A stretch of DNA of 64,000 nucleotides, taken from NCBI GenBank assembly GCA_964408425.1, contig CAYOZI010000001.1, positions 15,738 to 79,737 on the forward strand, read 5' to 3'. Below, piece after piece: positions 57,455 through 64,000 of this stretch. Below the pieces are notes generated by a model. The model made no database searches. It was not told the origin of the DNA and saw only the letters and a program-made list of their open reading frames with translations. Both the position numbers and the translations under genes were made by a program. Each line of letters starts with the position of its first letter. Position 1 is the stretch's first letter. Source of the stretch: UBA10210 sp964408425. Lineage in GTDB: Archaea > Micrarchaeota > Micrarchaeia > Norongarragalinales > Norongarragalinaceae.

Positions 57455-57658
57455 TTCCGTCCCTTCCTCACGCGCTCGTTCCATTTAACGTATAATCCTG
57501 TTAACGCAAGCAATGCAGCCAGGAAATTGAGAATTGCAAAAACCGCTGAGTTGATTTGAACGCTGTACGCGACGAGCAAAAGCGTTCCGGCGAGGTAAAT
57601 GCTCCCGAAATTCCAGTCAAGCGGGGAATGGCGCGTTTTTACTATCTGCCTGACTTCG
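57451..57658 (-). CDS. Small membrane protein, interrupted by assembly gap
   Basis: About 68 C-terminal residues are visible (RQIVKTRHSPLDWNFGS, then a first helix around IYLAGTLLLVAYS, a second around FAILNFLAALLALTGLYV, and a basic end RVRKGRK). The 5' part runs into the N gap; an ATG GCT GTA at 57677-57669 on the far side could be its start. Its stop overlaps the pyrH ATG. Probably a two-helix membrane protein; function unknown. Confidence 0.6.
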
Positions 57659-57668
57659 NNNNNNNNNN
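57659..57668. other. Assembly gap (10 N)
   Basis: Ten N bases, a placeholder length. The true distance is unknown, so joining of the two sides at exactly this spacing should not be trusted. Confidence 0.98.
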
Positions 57669-57823
57669 TACAGCCATTTCCACTTCAACCGATTTATGCA
57701 GAAAAGCACGCGCCTTTTCTACAGCTATGAAACTCGGTTTTTAATTGCCCGGTTCCATATTATTTAAAGAAACGATTGGAAAATATATTAACCAATCTCT
57801 TTGAATTGAAGGGCGTGAACGCA

Positions 57824-58393
57824 ATGAAAAACCTTGGAAACACGATAGACAAGATAGCCAAAAAACTGGACGAGATGGAACGCCGCCAGGACGAGGTTTT
57901 GGCCCTGAATAGGGAGCTCGTAAGGGATTGCGCTAAAACCATCAGCAGCGTCCACTCCGGCGACTTGAAGAATGCGAAGGAATTCGAAAGGAAGGCGGAC
58001 GAAAACGCGAAAAAACTCTTCGCTTTGCAAAAGGAACTGGAGAAAAACGCATCTGGAGCGTTCCAGGAATACGCGGAAGTAAAATGCTTAATGGCTATTC
58101 TAGAGAAAAAGCCCCTGCCGGACTATGAAAAGCTGGGGGTGGATTACCGCGCTTTTCTCTCCGGATTGGCCGACACGGTTGGAGAATTGAGAAGGGCAAT
58201 GCTCATAGCATTGAGGCACAAGAACCGCAAGGAGGCGGAATACCTTTTCGAAAGCATGGAAAGCATTTACGACAAGCTGATGGTTTTGAAATACTCATCC
58301 TCGCTAGTGGGCGCGCTGAAATCCAAGCAGGATTCGATTCGCGCTCAAGTCGAAAAAGCGAGAAGCGAGCTTCTGGAAATTAAAGTGAGGTGA
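57824..58393 (+). CDS. Translin-family protein
   Basis: About 189 residues from ATG 57824; a TTG at 57776 is in frame upstream. All-helical with ERRQDEVLALNRELVRDCAKTI near the N-terminus and FLSGLADTVGELRRAMLIALRHKN in the second half, the translin/TRAX signature. EYAEVKCLMAILE fits the middle. Archaeal translins form octameric RNA/DNA-binding barrels and some cleave RNA. Followed six bases later by the 58400 gene. Confidence 0.88.
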   Translation: MKNLGNTIDKIAKKLDEMERRQDEVLALNRELVRDCAKTISSVHSGDLKNAKEFERKADENAKKLFALQKELEKNASGAFQEYAEVKCLMAILEKKPLPDYEKLGVDYRAFLSGLADTVGELRRAMLIALRHKNRKEAEYLFESMESIYDKLMVLKYSSSLVGALKSKQDSIRAQVEKARSELLEIKVR

Positions 58394-58399
58394 ACGGAA

Positions 58400-58924
58400 A
58401 TGGCCGTTAGGTACGCGGTTAAACTGGATAAAGTTCACGAAGCTCTGGGCTTGAAGAGCGGTATAAGGGTTAATGGCTGGAGGCTGGAAAACCCGCTTGA
58501 CGCAAACGCGCGCCACCACGGCACCATTACGAACTCCAAAAGCGAGTTGTTCATAGAAAACCCGCCCGAACACCAAAGCAGGCACAAAGACCACTACAGC
58601 ACCAAGCTTGTTGCGCTGTTGTCCAACGGCGGGGAGAAGGCGCTCGTCCTGAAACGGTTTAAGGATTCGGCTGAACCGCAGTCGAGAATAGACTGGGTAA
58701 GGCAAAACAAAAGCAAGCTTGCAGTCACTGGCGTAACTCCCGTAGCGCTGATTGCCGACAGGGAAATCCTCATCCACCCGTACCAAGGGGGAAGAAAGCT
58801 TACGGAAGACCAGCAGATAGACCTTCTCGTAAAACTCGACGAAAACGGGCTTGCGAGCCACAATGCGATCGAACACGGGCATTTCAGGATTGACGAAAAA
58901 GGAATACACCTGATTCCCGCTTGA
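58400..58924 (+). CDS. Hypothetical protein between translin and SerRS
   Basis: 174 residues from an ATG six bases after the translin stop. Soluble, alpha/beta (KLVALLSNGGEKALVLKRFK, KLAVTGVTPVALIADREILIHP, DLLVKLDENGLASHNAIEHG). The C-terminal part LASHNAIEHGHFRIDEKGIHLI is mildly reminiscent of a kinase-like catalytic loop, too weak for a call. SerRS lies in the same frame 30 bases after its TGA. No recognised family. Confidence 0.6.
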   Translation: MAVRYAVKLDKVHEALGLKSGIRVNGWRLENPLDANARHHGTITNSKSELFIENPPEHQSRHKDHYSTKLVALLSNGGEKALVLKRFKDSAEPQSRIDWVRQNKSKLAVTGVTPVALIADREILIHPYQGGRKLTEDQQIDLLVKLDENGLASHNAIEHGHFRIDEKGIHLIPA

Positions 58925-58951
58925 AAAAAACAAAAAAGGGAAGTAAAGAAA

Positions 58952-60262
58952 AGGCTTGACATCAAATTCTGCAGGGAAAACTCGGACGAAGTCAGGGAAA
59001 GCCTCAAGAAACGCCACGATACCGAAAAGGAAAGGTGGTTTGAAGACCTTCTCGAGAAAGACGAGGAATGGAGAAGGGTAAACGTTGAAGTGGAAAAACT
59101 GAGGGCAAGAAGAAACTCGGTTTCCAAGGAAATCAACGAGGCGAAAAAAGCCAAGGACGAGAAAAAAGCAAAGGCGTTGATGAAGGAAGCGGCTGGAATT
59201 CCCGACAAGATCAAGATCGCGGAAACCGCCACGGAAAAAATCAAGTCTCAAATTCTGTTTTACCTCACCCGCCTTCCCAACGTCTTGCACGAAAGCGTGC
59301 CTTACGGAAAAAGCGAAGAGGAAAACAAGGAAATCCGAAAGTGGGGCAAAATCACGAAGCCCTCTTTCCTGCTTAAAACCCACGAGCAAATCGCCGAGGA
59401 TTTGGGAGGGGCGGATTTCGAACGCGCAGCCAAGGTATCCGGCAGGGGATTCGTTTTTCTGAAGGGAAAAATCGCTTTGCTCGAACGCGCTTTAGCTCGC
59501 TTTGCAGTTTCGCATTTGATGGAAAAAGGGTTTGAATTCATACTCCCCCCGCTGATGCTCAACCGCGAGGCTTACGCTGCCGTTACCGATTTGGGCGATT
59601 TCGAGAAAGTCATGTACAAGGTCGAAGGCGATGAAACGTTCCTCATAGCGACGAGCGAACACCCGCTTGTCGCCCAGTACAAAGACGAGGTTTTGGAGAA
59701 AGGCGATTTGCCAATCAAGCTCGTAAGCTTCAGCCCCTGTTTCAGGCGCGAGATAGGAGCGCACGGCGTCGACAGCAAAGGGTTGTTCAGGATGCACCAG
59801 TTCGATAAAGTCGAGCAAGTCGTGCTATGCACTCAAGACGAAAGCTGGGAGTGGCACGAAAAGCTCCTCGAGAATGCGGAGGAATTGTGGAAAAAACTCG
59901 AGATTCCGTACAGGGTCGTAAGCGTTTGCACTGGTGATATAGGAACCGTGGCCGCGAAGAAATACGACATTGAAGCTTGGTTTGCCAGGGAACAAAACTA
60001 CAGGGAAGTGTGCAGCATAAGCAATTGCACGAACTACCAAAGCGTCGGGTTGAACTTAAAGTATAGGGAGGGCAAGCAGGGAGCTCAAGATGAAAGGAAG
60101 GAATACGTGCATACTCTCAACGGCACTGCGTTGGCAACTTCATCCAGAACTCTCAGGGCGGTGTTGGAAAACAACCAGCAGGAAGACGGGAGCGTGGAAA
60201 TACCGAAAGCATTGAGGGAATACGCCGGGTTCGATAGCATTACGCTCCCCAAAAAGCGCTAG
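58952..60262 (+). CDS. serS: Seryl-tRNA synthetase, start codon not evident
   Basis: About 436 residues if counted from the codon where Met is expected. The N-terminal tRNA-binding arm is readable (LDIKFCRENSDEVRESLKKR, EDLLEKDEEWRRVNVEVEKL, RARRNSVSKEINEAKKAKD), then the catalytic core: PPLMLNREAY (motif 1 region), FRREIGAHGVDSKGLFRMHQF (motif 2) and the C-terminal TSSRTLRAVLENNQQEDGS (motif 3). It charges tRNA-Ser. The reading frame is continuous from after a TGA at 58922, but no ATG, GTG or TTG occurs before the GTG at 59090. Where Met is expected (58952) the codon is AGG. Starting at 59090 would delete most of the coiled-coil arm. Confidence 0.9.
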   Translation, partial: RLDIKFCRENSDEVRESLKKRHDTEKERWFEDLLEKDEEWRRVNVEVEKLRARRNSVSKEINEAKKAKDEKKAKALMKEAAGIPDKIKIAETATEKIKSQILFYLTRLPNVLHESVPYGKSEEENKEIRKWGKITKPSFLLKTHEQIAEDLGGADFERAAKVSGRGFVFLKGKIALLERALARFAVSHLMEKGFEFILPPLMLNREAYAAVTDLGDFEKVMYKVEGDETFLIATSEHPLVAQYKDEVLEKGDLPIKLVSFSPCFRREIGAHGVDSKGLFRMHQFDKVEQVVLCTQDESWEWHEKLLENAEELWKKLEIPYRVVSVCTGDIGTVAAKKYDIEAWFAREQNYREVCSISNCTNYQSVGLNLKYREGKQGAQDERKEYVHTLNGTALATSSRTLRAVLENNQQEDGSVEIPKALREYAGFDSITLPKKR

Positions 60263-60360
60263 TGAACGAACAAAACCGCGTAGGCGAACAGGAAAAACAG
60301 GAACAAGACCATCGCCCTTTCAGAAGAACTGAATTGAATGAAATCCTTAGCGCCGTCCAT
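60259..60360 (-). CDS. 33-residue single-helix membrane protein
   Basis: ATG 60360 follows GGTGGGTTAA. The product starts MDGAKDFIQFSSSERAM and continues as one hydrophobic helix (VLFLFFLFAYAVLFV). It overlaps the end of serS on the other strand by four bases. A good ribosome site and a clean membrane helix support it, but at this size it may be chance. Confidence 0.35.
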   Translation of the reverse strand: MDGAKDFIQFSSSERAMVLFLFFLFAYAVLFVH

Positions 60361-60395
60361 TTAACCCACCCGAAAAAAAGTTTTCTCACTGTTGT

Positions 60396-61073
60396 TCAGG
60401 CGGGCTGTTCGACCGCGTATTCTTCCTGGAAAACCACTTTCTTCACTTCAGGAACGAAACCCAAAAGAAACTCTATTGCCTTGAACTTCTGCTGCAAAAA
60501 CACCGCGTCCTTCCTCACTTTCGAAGGAATGACGAAAAACGCCTTATCTCCGGTTAACTCTCCGCTCACTCCCGAAACGCCTTTGAACAAATTGCTTACG
60601 ACCGCAGTCACTTTTCCAGCCGGGTTGGAATAAACCTTGACGATTTTGAACGAATACTCAAGCGCCTGTCCCGCAAGCGGGTGGTTGAAATCCAAACGCA
60701 CGCGCCCTCCATCAACGCCCACCACGCGGGCTGGCATCCCGTCCACTTCCAAGCTCATTCCCACTGAAGGCGCAACGTCCTGGCCTTTGAATTTGCTTAG
60801 GGGAATCAACCGCACGAAATCCGCTTTTCTCTCCCCGAAAGCCTTTTCAGCCGGAACGGAAACGGTTTTGGAATCGCCCTCGCCTGTTTTCAAAACCTCT
60901 TCGTCCAAACCAGGCACGAGCATTCCTTTGCCCACGACCACCAAAACCGGCCCGTAAGAGTTTTTCTCGTTGAAAACGCCGTTTTTCTTCGCTTCCTCGG
61001 CGGAAGTGGTGTCGAAAACCCTGCCGTTAGCCTTTCCCGTGAAATCCAATTCAACAAAATCCCCGTTCTGCAT
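60396..61073 (-). CDS. FKBP-type peptidyl-prolyl isomerase (SlyD-like, long)
   Basis: 225 residues. The FKBP fold is split by an insert-in-flap domain: GDFVELDFTGKANGRVFDTT, then VVGKGMLVPGLDEEVLKTGEGDSKTV, then FGERKADFVRLIPLSKF and HPLAGQALEYSFKIVKV. A C-terminal domain of about 80 residues follows, as in the long archaeal FKBPs. Folding helper and isomerase in the cytosol. ATG 61073 lies about 100 bases after the upstream gene. Confidence 0.9.
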   Translation of the reverse strand: MQNGDFVELDFTGKANGRVFDTTSAEEAKKNGVFNEKNSYGPVLVVVGKGMLVPGLDEEVLKTGEGDSKTVSVPAEKAFGERKADFVRLIPLSKFKGQDVAPSVGMSLEVDGMPARVVGVDGGRVRLDFNHPLAGQALEYSFKIVKVYSNPAGKVTAVVSNLFKGVSGVSGELTGDKAFFVIPSKVRKDAVFLQQKFKAIEFLLGFVPEVKKVVFQEEYAVEQPA

Positions 61074-61178
61074 TGTAATCCAAACCTCTTTTTAAGAGCT
61101 AAAACCCTTTTTCAACCTGAAAAGCGAAAAAAAGATTTTGCCGAACAAAGCCTTTAAACCTATCCCCCTCGATCCCGT

Positions 61179-61760
61179 TCACTCTTGCGGGCATATGCTC
61201 ACGTCGTCCGTCTGCTGGACCAGAAAACCCTGTTTTTCATCGAGCGTATAACAAACCGTAACGGTGGAATTGACTGGCGTGAGGGCAAAAACAGTTCCTT
61301 CAATGTTCTTCAAGTTGGACACGGGGATGACCGTAGGGCCTATGGTGGTGTTTATTCTCAAGCCGTTCGGAAACTCCAGCAACGCCCTGCGCAATGCGAC
61401 TGCAGTCGTGTTGCAAGAAGCATTCAAAGCGCTTACCGCTTGCCCTACAGCCGATTCATTGGAAAAAGAAACGTCCAGCAAACTACCCCCGAAAAGCACT
61501 CTCGAAACCCCCGGAATTCCCTCGATTTCCGCTTTCAACCCGTCCAGCTGGGTGTTGGAACAAGCCAAAACCAAGCCGTTTTGAAGCGAAACAACCCTCG
61601 CGCTCGCGTTCCCCCCGCCGCCGGTCACGGCGATTGTAGATGGCGAAGGGGAAGCGGTTTCCGAGGAAACCGGGGCGTAAAGCAAAGGCCACAGGTATTC
61701 AAAAGCAAAGAACAAAATCAGCAATATAGTGCCGTAGCGAACGATCTTTTTCTTGTCCAT
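61179..61760 (-). CDS. Membrane-anchored extracytoplasmic protein
   Basis: 193 residues. Short basic N-terminus and one helix (TILLILFFAFEYLWPLLYA) anchor it, with the rest outside. A Ser/Pro/Thr linker (SSETASPSPSTIAVTGG) leads to a beta-rich domain with several NxT/S sequons (NASAR, NESAV, NASCN, NTTIG, NSTVT) and three Cys (LACSNT, ASCNTT, VTVCYT) plus a final CPQE. No family recognised. It precedes the S-layer gene but has its own upstream region. Confidence 0.6.
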   Translation of the reverse strand: MDKKKIVRYGTILLILFFAFEYLWPLLYAPVSSETASPSPSTIAVTGGGGNASARVVSLQNGLVLACSNTQLDGLKAEIEGIPGVSRVLFGGSLLDVSFSNESAVGQAVSALNASCNTTAVALRRALLEFPNGLRINTTIGPTVIPVSNLKNIEGTVFALTPVNSTVTVCYTLDEKQGFLVQQTDDVSICPQE

Positions 61761-61849
61761 TTGTTTTACCCCGTAAGAATAGAAGAACGAATTTGGCTGG
61801 GAAACTTAAAAACCCTATCGCAAGCTTGACGCTGAAAACCTTTTGAAAA

Positions 61850-61907
61850 CGAAAATAAAAAGAAAAAATAAAAAAAGAAAAAAAAGGAAATGGGGGGGGT
61901 TAAACCC
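61850..61907 (-). terminator. T-rich terminator after the S-layer-like gene
   Basis: On the minus strand the S-layer gene ends with TTAAGGGTTTAACCC, a short inverted repeat, then CCCCATTTCC followed by TTTTTTTTCTTTTTTTATTTTTTC. Oligo-T tracts terminate archaeal polymerase. Confidence 0.65.
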
Positions 61908-64000
61908 TTAACCCCTGATGCTGTCCCTGCTCGACGCCAACCACGCTACCAAAGAGTTCGCGGCTTGAGTCGTGCCTGCAGCGTCGTAACCCGCGACAAC
62001 AATCTTGTTGCCGACGACCTTGACCACGGCTTCGCTGCCGGGCGTCAAAGCCGCTCCCGCCAAAGCGGATGCGGAAACGCTGTTCACGTCCTGTCCTCCG
62101 AACGTTATGACGTTCGTGGTTCCAGATGCGTACGGGCTGGTGTCCAACACTACCAACGGCATCGCGCTAGTGTCGAGTTCAACAACGCTGTCTGCATTGT
62201 CGATCGAAGGCGCGAGGCTATCGATTCCGCTTACACCGCCGGTAGACGCTCCACCGGTCATGATGTCCTTGACGGTCACGACGTATCCAGAGTCGTCCAA
62301 CGCCTTATCCCCGATGGAAAAGTCGTTAGTCGCAGTGTTGCCCACAGTCGCGGTCGAAGCCTTGGACAAGGTGTAAACACCGTGCCCCATCTTCTTGGCG
62401 TACTTGAGGGTTACAGCACTTGTAGAGTACGTGTCAGCCAGGCTACCCCTGTACGAAACATACTTAGCCTCGACGTTGGCAAATGCAACACCGCCAGTGG
62501 TGTTGAACGCTCCATAGACGAGATCTCCAGTCGCGTCTGCAGCGCTGTTAGCCTCGTAACCGAACGGGTTTGTCCCGATGGTAGTCGAGTTAATGTCGCT
62601 CGCGAATTGCCTAGCGTCCTGGTCATAGATTATAGTCCAGTAGGGTTGTCCGGTGGTGGTAGTTCCAACTGCGGAAGTAGTGTCCGAGTCTTCGGTTCCT
62701 TCAGGAACGGCGATGACGAAAGCGTCGTTGCTCAAGGTAGTGCTTCCGGTTCCGTTGATAGCATCCACAAACCTTATTGTGGCGGTATCGGTTGCAGAGT
62801 GGTAATAGGTCAAGGTGTTAGTATTGACTTGGTTTGCAAAAGTGGCTGCACCAGCATCTACAGGTGCAATGTTACCGCTGCTTATGAACACCGAACTAGA
62901 GTTGGTGTAGAATACAGCAGTAGAGTTGTAGGTAGTCACACTGTCGGAAGTGGCGGACGACGGGTTCAACAGCACGTAAACGATGCTTACGCCCGAAGTG
63001 TCGGTCTGGCCGGTTTGGAAGAACGCGTTGCTCTTGTCCGAAGTTATAACGAGCCAGTCTCCAGACAGCGTAGTTCCGTTAGTCTTGACAGTAATGGATT
63101 GGTTAGTGTACCTGGCGAACTGCAGGGTGTCGTAGTCATCGGCAGTCAAGTCCAAACCGTTGAAGGTCAACTTCAGACCAGGAACGTTTTGAATCAACTG
63201 CACGCTTTCTCCAGCAGCCATTCCCGGGTTGTTGAACAACGGGTCGATCAGGCCGATCTTCTGCAATCCTTCAGACGATGAAACGTTTTGGGATTGCATC
63301 CTGCCCTGCCAGTTGCCCTGTCCGGAAATCTTTTGCGCCGTCTGGTCGATCACCAGCCTGTTGGCGAAGATAGAGACTTCGACGTAGTTGCTTCCCGAAA
63401 ATCCTGCGGAGAAGACCTTCCACACGAATATTACGACTCCATTGGCGTCGTAAGTGTTCGTGCTTTCAGACAAAGCCGAAGTGTCGAGCTTGGTGCCATC
63501 CGCGCCATAAATGTCGAATTTCGCGAGAGGCTGGATCTGGGAGCCGGTACCGATTCCCGAGATGTCCGACAGGACTACTTTCTTTCCGTCAGGCAATACG
63601 GTCTCGTCGCCGATCTGCATGAAGTTGTTGTACTGGACTTCCTTACCCAAACCGATTGCGGTAATGGAGCTTGCGGAAGTGGTTGTAGCACCGGTCGTCA
63701 AAGACCACAATGCTGAACCGCTTGCGGACGGGATCAAAATCCACTGGTCCCCAAGGAACGTTATTTTAACGCGGTTCTTGGTAACCAAGTCCGAAGTGGC
63801 GCAGCCGGTCATTGGCTTGGTGGTATCCAAACAAGCCGGAATCGGGTCGGAGAACGAAGTCTCGTAACCGACGCGCACGCTTTGTGCTTCCAGCCTGTGA
63901 TCGCCGGTGTCGTAAACGGTGTTGGCAGAAACGTATACCTTCTGCTCTTCCTTGATGTTGAAGCCCTTCGGGTTTGCAATCTTGCCCGAGTCAGGCAAGG
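61908..64000 (-). CDS. S-layer-like surface protein, N-terminus beyond window
   Basis: About 697 C-terminal residues; the frame is open to base 64000, so the start lies outside. The chain is rich in Thr, Ser, Asp, Val and Ala, with many NxT/S sequons, few Cys and no C-terminal membrane helix. Segments such as GDQWILIPSASG, NEVQYNNF-like strands and the end (VVLDTSPYASGTTNVITF, GSEAVVKVVGNKIVVAGYDA, NSLVAWLASSRDSIRG) fit archaeal S-layer proteins of the kind seen in DPANN and methanogens. It would form the outer lattice. Codons look highly optimised (many GTC, GTA, ACC, GGC). Uncertain about exact family. Confidence 0.8.
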   Translation of the reverse strand, partial: LPDSGKIANPKGFNIKEEQKVYVSANTVYDTGDHRLEAQSVRVGYETSFSDPIPACLDTTKPMTGCATSDLVTKNRVKITFLGDQWILIPSASGSALWSLTTGATTTSASSITAIGLGKEVQYNNFMQIGDETVLPDGKKVVLSDISGIGTGSQIQPLAKFDIYGADGTKLDTSALSESTNTYDANGVVIFVWKVFSAGFSGSNYVEVSIFANRLVIDQTAQKISGQGNWQGRMQSQNVSSSEGLQKIGLIDPLFNNPGMAAGESVQLIQNVPGLKLTFNGLDLTADDYDTLQFARYTNQSITVKTNGTTLSGDWLVITSDKSNAFFQTGQTDTSGVSIVYVLLNPSSATSDSVTTYNSTAVFYTNSSSVFISSGNIAPVDAGAATFANQVNTNTLTYYHSATDTATIRFVDAINGTGSTTLSNDAFVIAVPEGTEDSDTTSAVGTTTTGQPYWTIIYDQDARQFASDINSTTIGTNPFGYEANSAADATGDLVYGAFNTTGGVAFANVEAKYVSYRGSLADTYSTSAVTLKYAKKMGHGVYTLSKASTATVGNTATNDFSIGDKALDDSGYVVTVKDIMTGGASTGGVSGIDSLAPSIDNADSVVELDTSAMPLVVLDTSPYASGTTNVITFGGQDVNSVSASALAGAALTPGSEAVVKVVGNKIVVAGYDAAGTTQAANSLVAWLASSRDSIRG

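Noticed and set aside
61890..63281. Plus-strand open frame of 463 residues opposite the S-layer-like gene
   Set aside because: Its composition (Arg, Ser, Val, Gly) is what the complement of Thr/Ser/Asp/Ala-rich codons gives. No start signal or motif.

Overview
The window is archaeal chromosome. It carries archaeal-type ribosomal proteins, RNA polymerase subunits D, N, H, B'', B' and A, the exosome core (Rrp4, Rrp41, Rrp42), SBDS, a proteasome alpha subunit, Cbf5, RNase P proteins, family-B DNA polymerase, a SAMP/ThiS-like protein, TATA-box promoters and GGTGA-type ribosome binding sites with many GTG and TTG starts. Several information-processing proteins are short (eL14, eL15, Rpp30), four of seven tRNA genes carry introns at the usual site or elsewhere, and a 10-N gap shows a draft or metagenome assembly. 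I read it as a DPANN-type archaeon (Diapherotrites or Micrarchaeota-like). The phylum is inference.

Layout. 1-9.03 kb: secreted and surface proteins on the minus strand, including a duplicated two-gene cassette (A-B-C, then A'-B') and a large dockerin/CARDB metallopeptidase. 9.1-14.4 kb: PolB, a coiled-coil protein, a DUF424 protein, a broken NERD gene, an intron-bearing tRNA-Gly, a small antitoxin-like ORF, a tRNA-Pro with a D-loop intron, and a LAGLIDADG endonuclease-like gene. 14.4-19.0 kb: uS13-uS4-uS11-RpoD-DUF167-tRNA-Leu-eL18-uL13-uS9-RpoN, with a doubly interrupted tRNA-Ser upstream. 19.1-23.5 kb: the EMC3-like/cmk/eL14/cbf5 neighbourhood, interrupted by a plus-strand gene of unknown function. 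23.5-27 kb: a PqqD-M50 membrane peptidase, a PAS-HD-GYP protein and two tiny proteins. 27-34.1 kb: the rpoH-B''-B'-A operon with an unsplit A subunit. 34.1-40.5 kb: membrane proteins, an Ogg-type glycosylase, a thioredoxin reductase beside two ferric-reductase-like haem membrane proteins, tRNA-Asp, tRNA-Tyr, a type I membrane protein, tRNA-Pro with two introns, and a degenerate HD-domain protein. 40.5-50.6 kb: the archaeal exosome-proteasome superoperon (eL15, Prs, Rpp30, membrane proteins, RdgB, Pop5, PsmA, SBDS, Rrp4, Rrp41, Rrp42, eL43). 50.7-61.8 kb: a SAMP-like protein, DedA, a TtuA/Ncs6 thiolase, MarC, uL16, PEP synthase, UMP kinase, translin, SerRS and an FKBP. 61.9-64.0 kb: the 3' part of an S-layer-like gene.

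The genes are mostly housekeeping: transcription, translation, RNA processing and degradation, and tRNA modification. The accessory content lies in surface proteins (1-9 kb, 38-39.6 kb, 61.9-64 kb), signalling (24.9-26.4 kb) and interrupted tRNA genes. The most notable signals are related T-loop introns in two different tRNAs, a D-loop intron in a third, an exact 64-bp repeat encoding an LPETD sorting-signal-like tail in two paralogous surface proteins, and an archaeal HD-GYP protein. No stretch longer than about 300 bases lacks a gene. I saw no CRISPR array, rRNA, insertion sequence or prophage.
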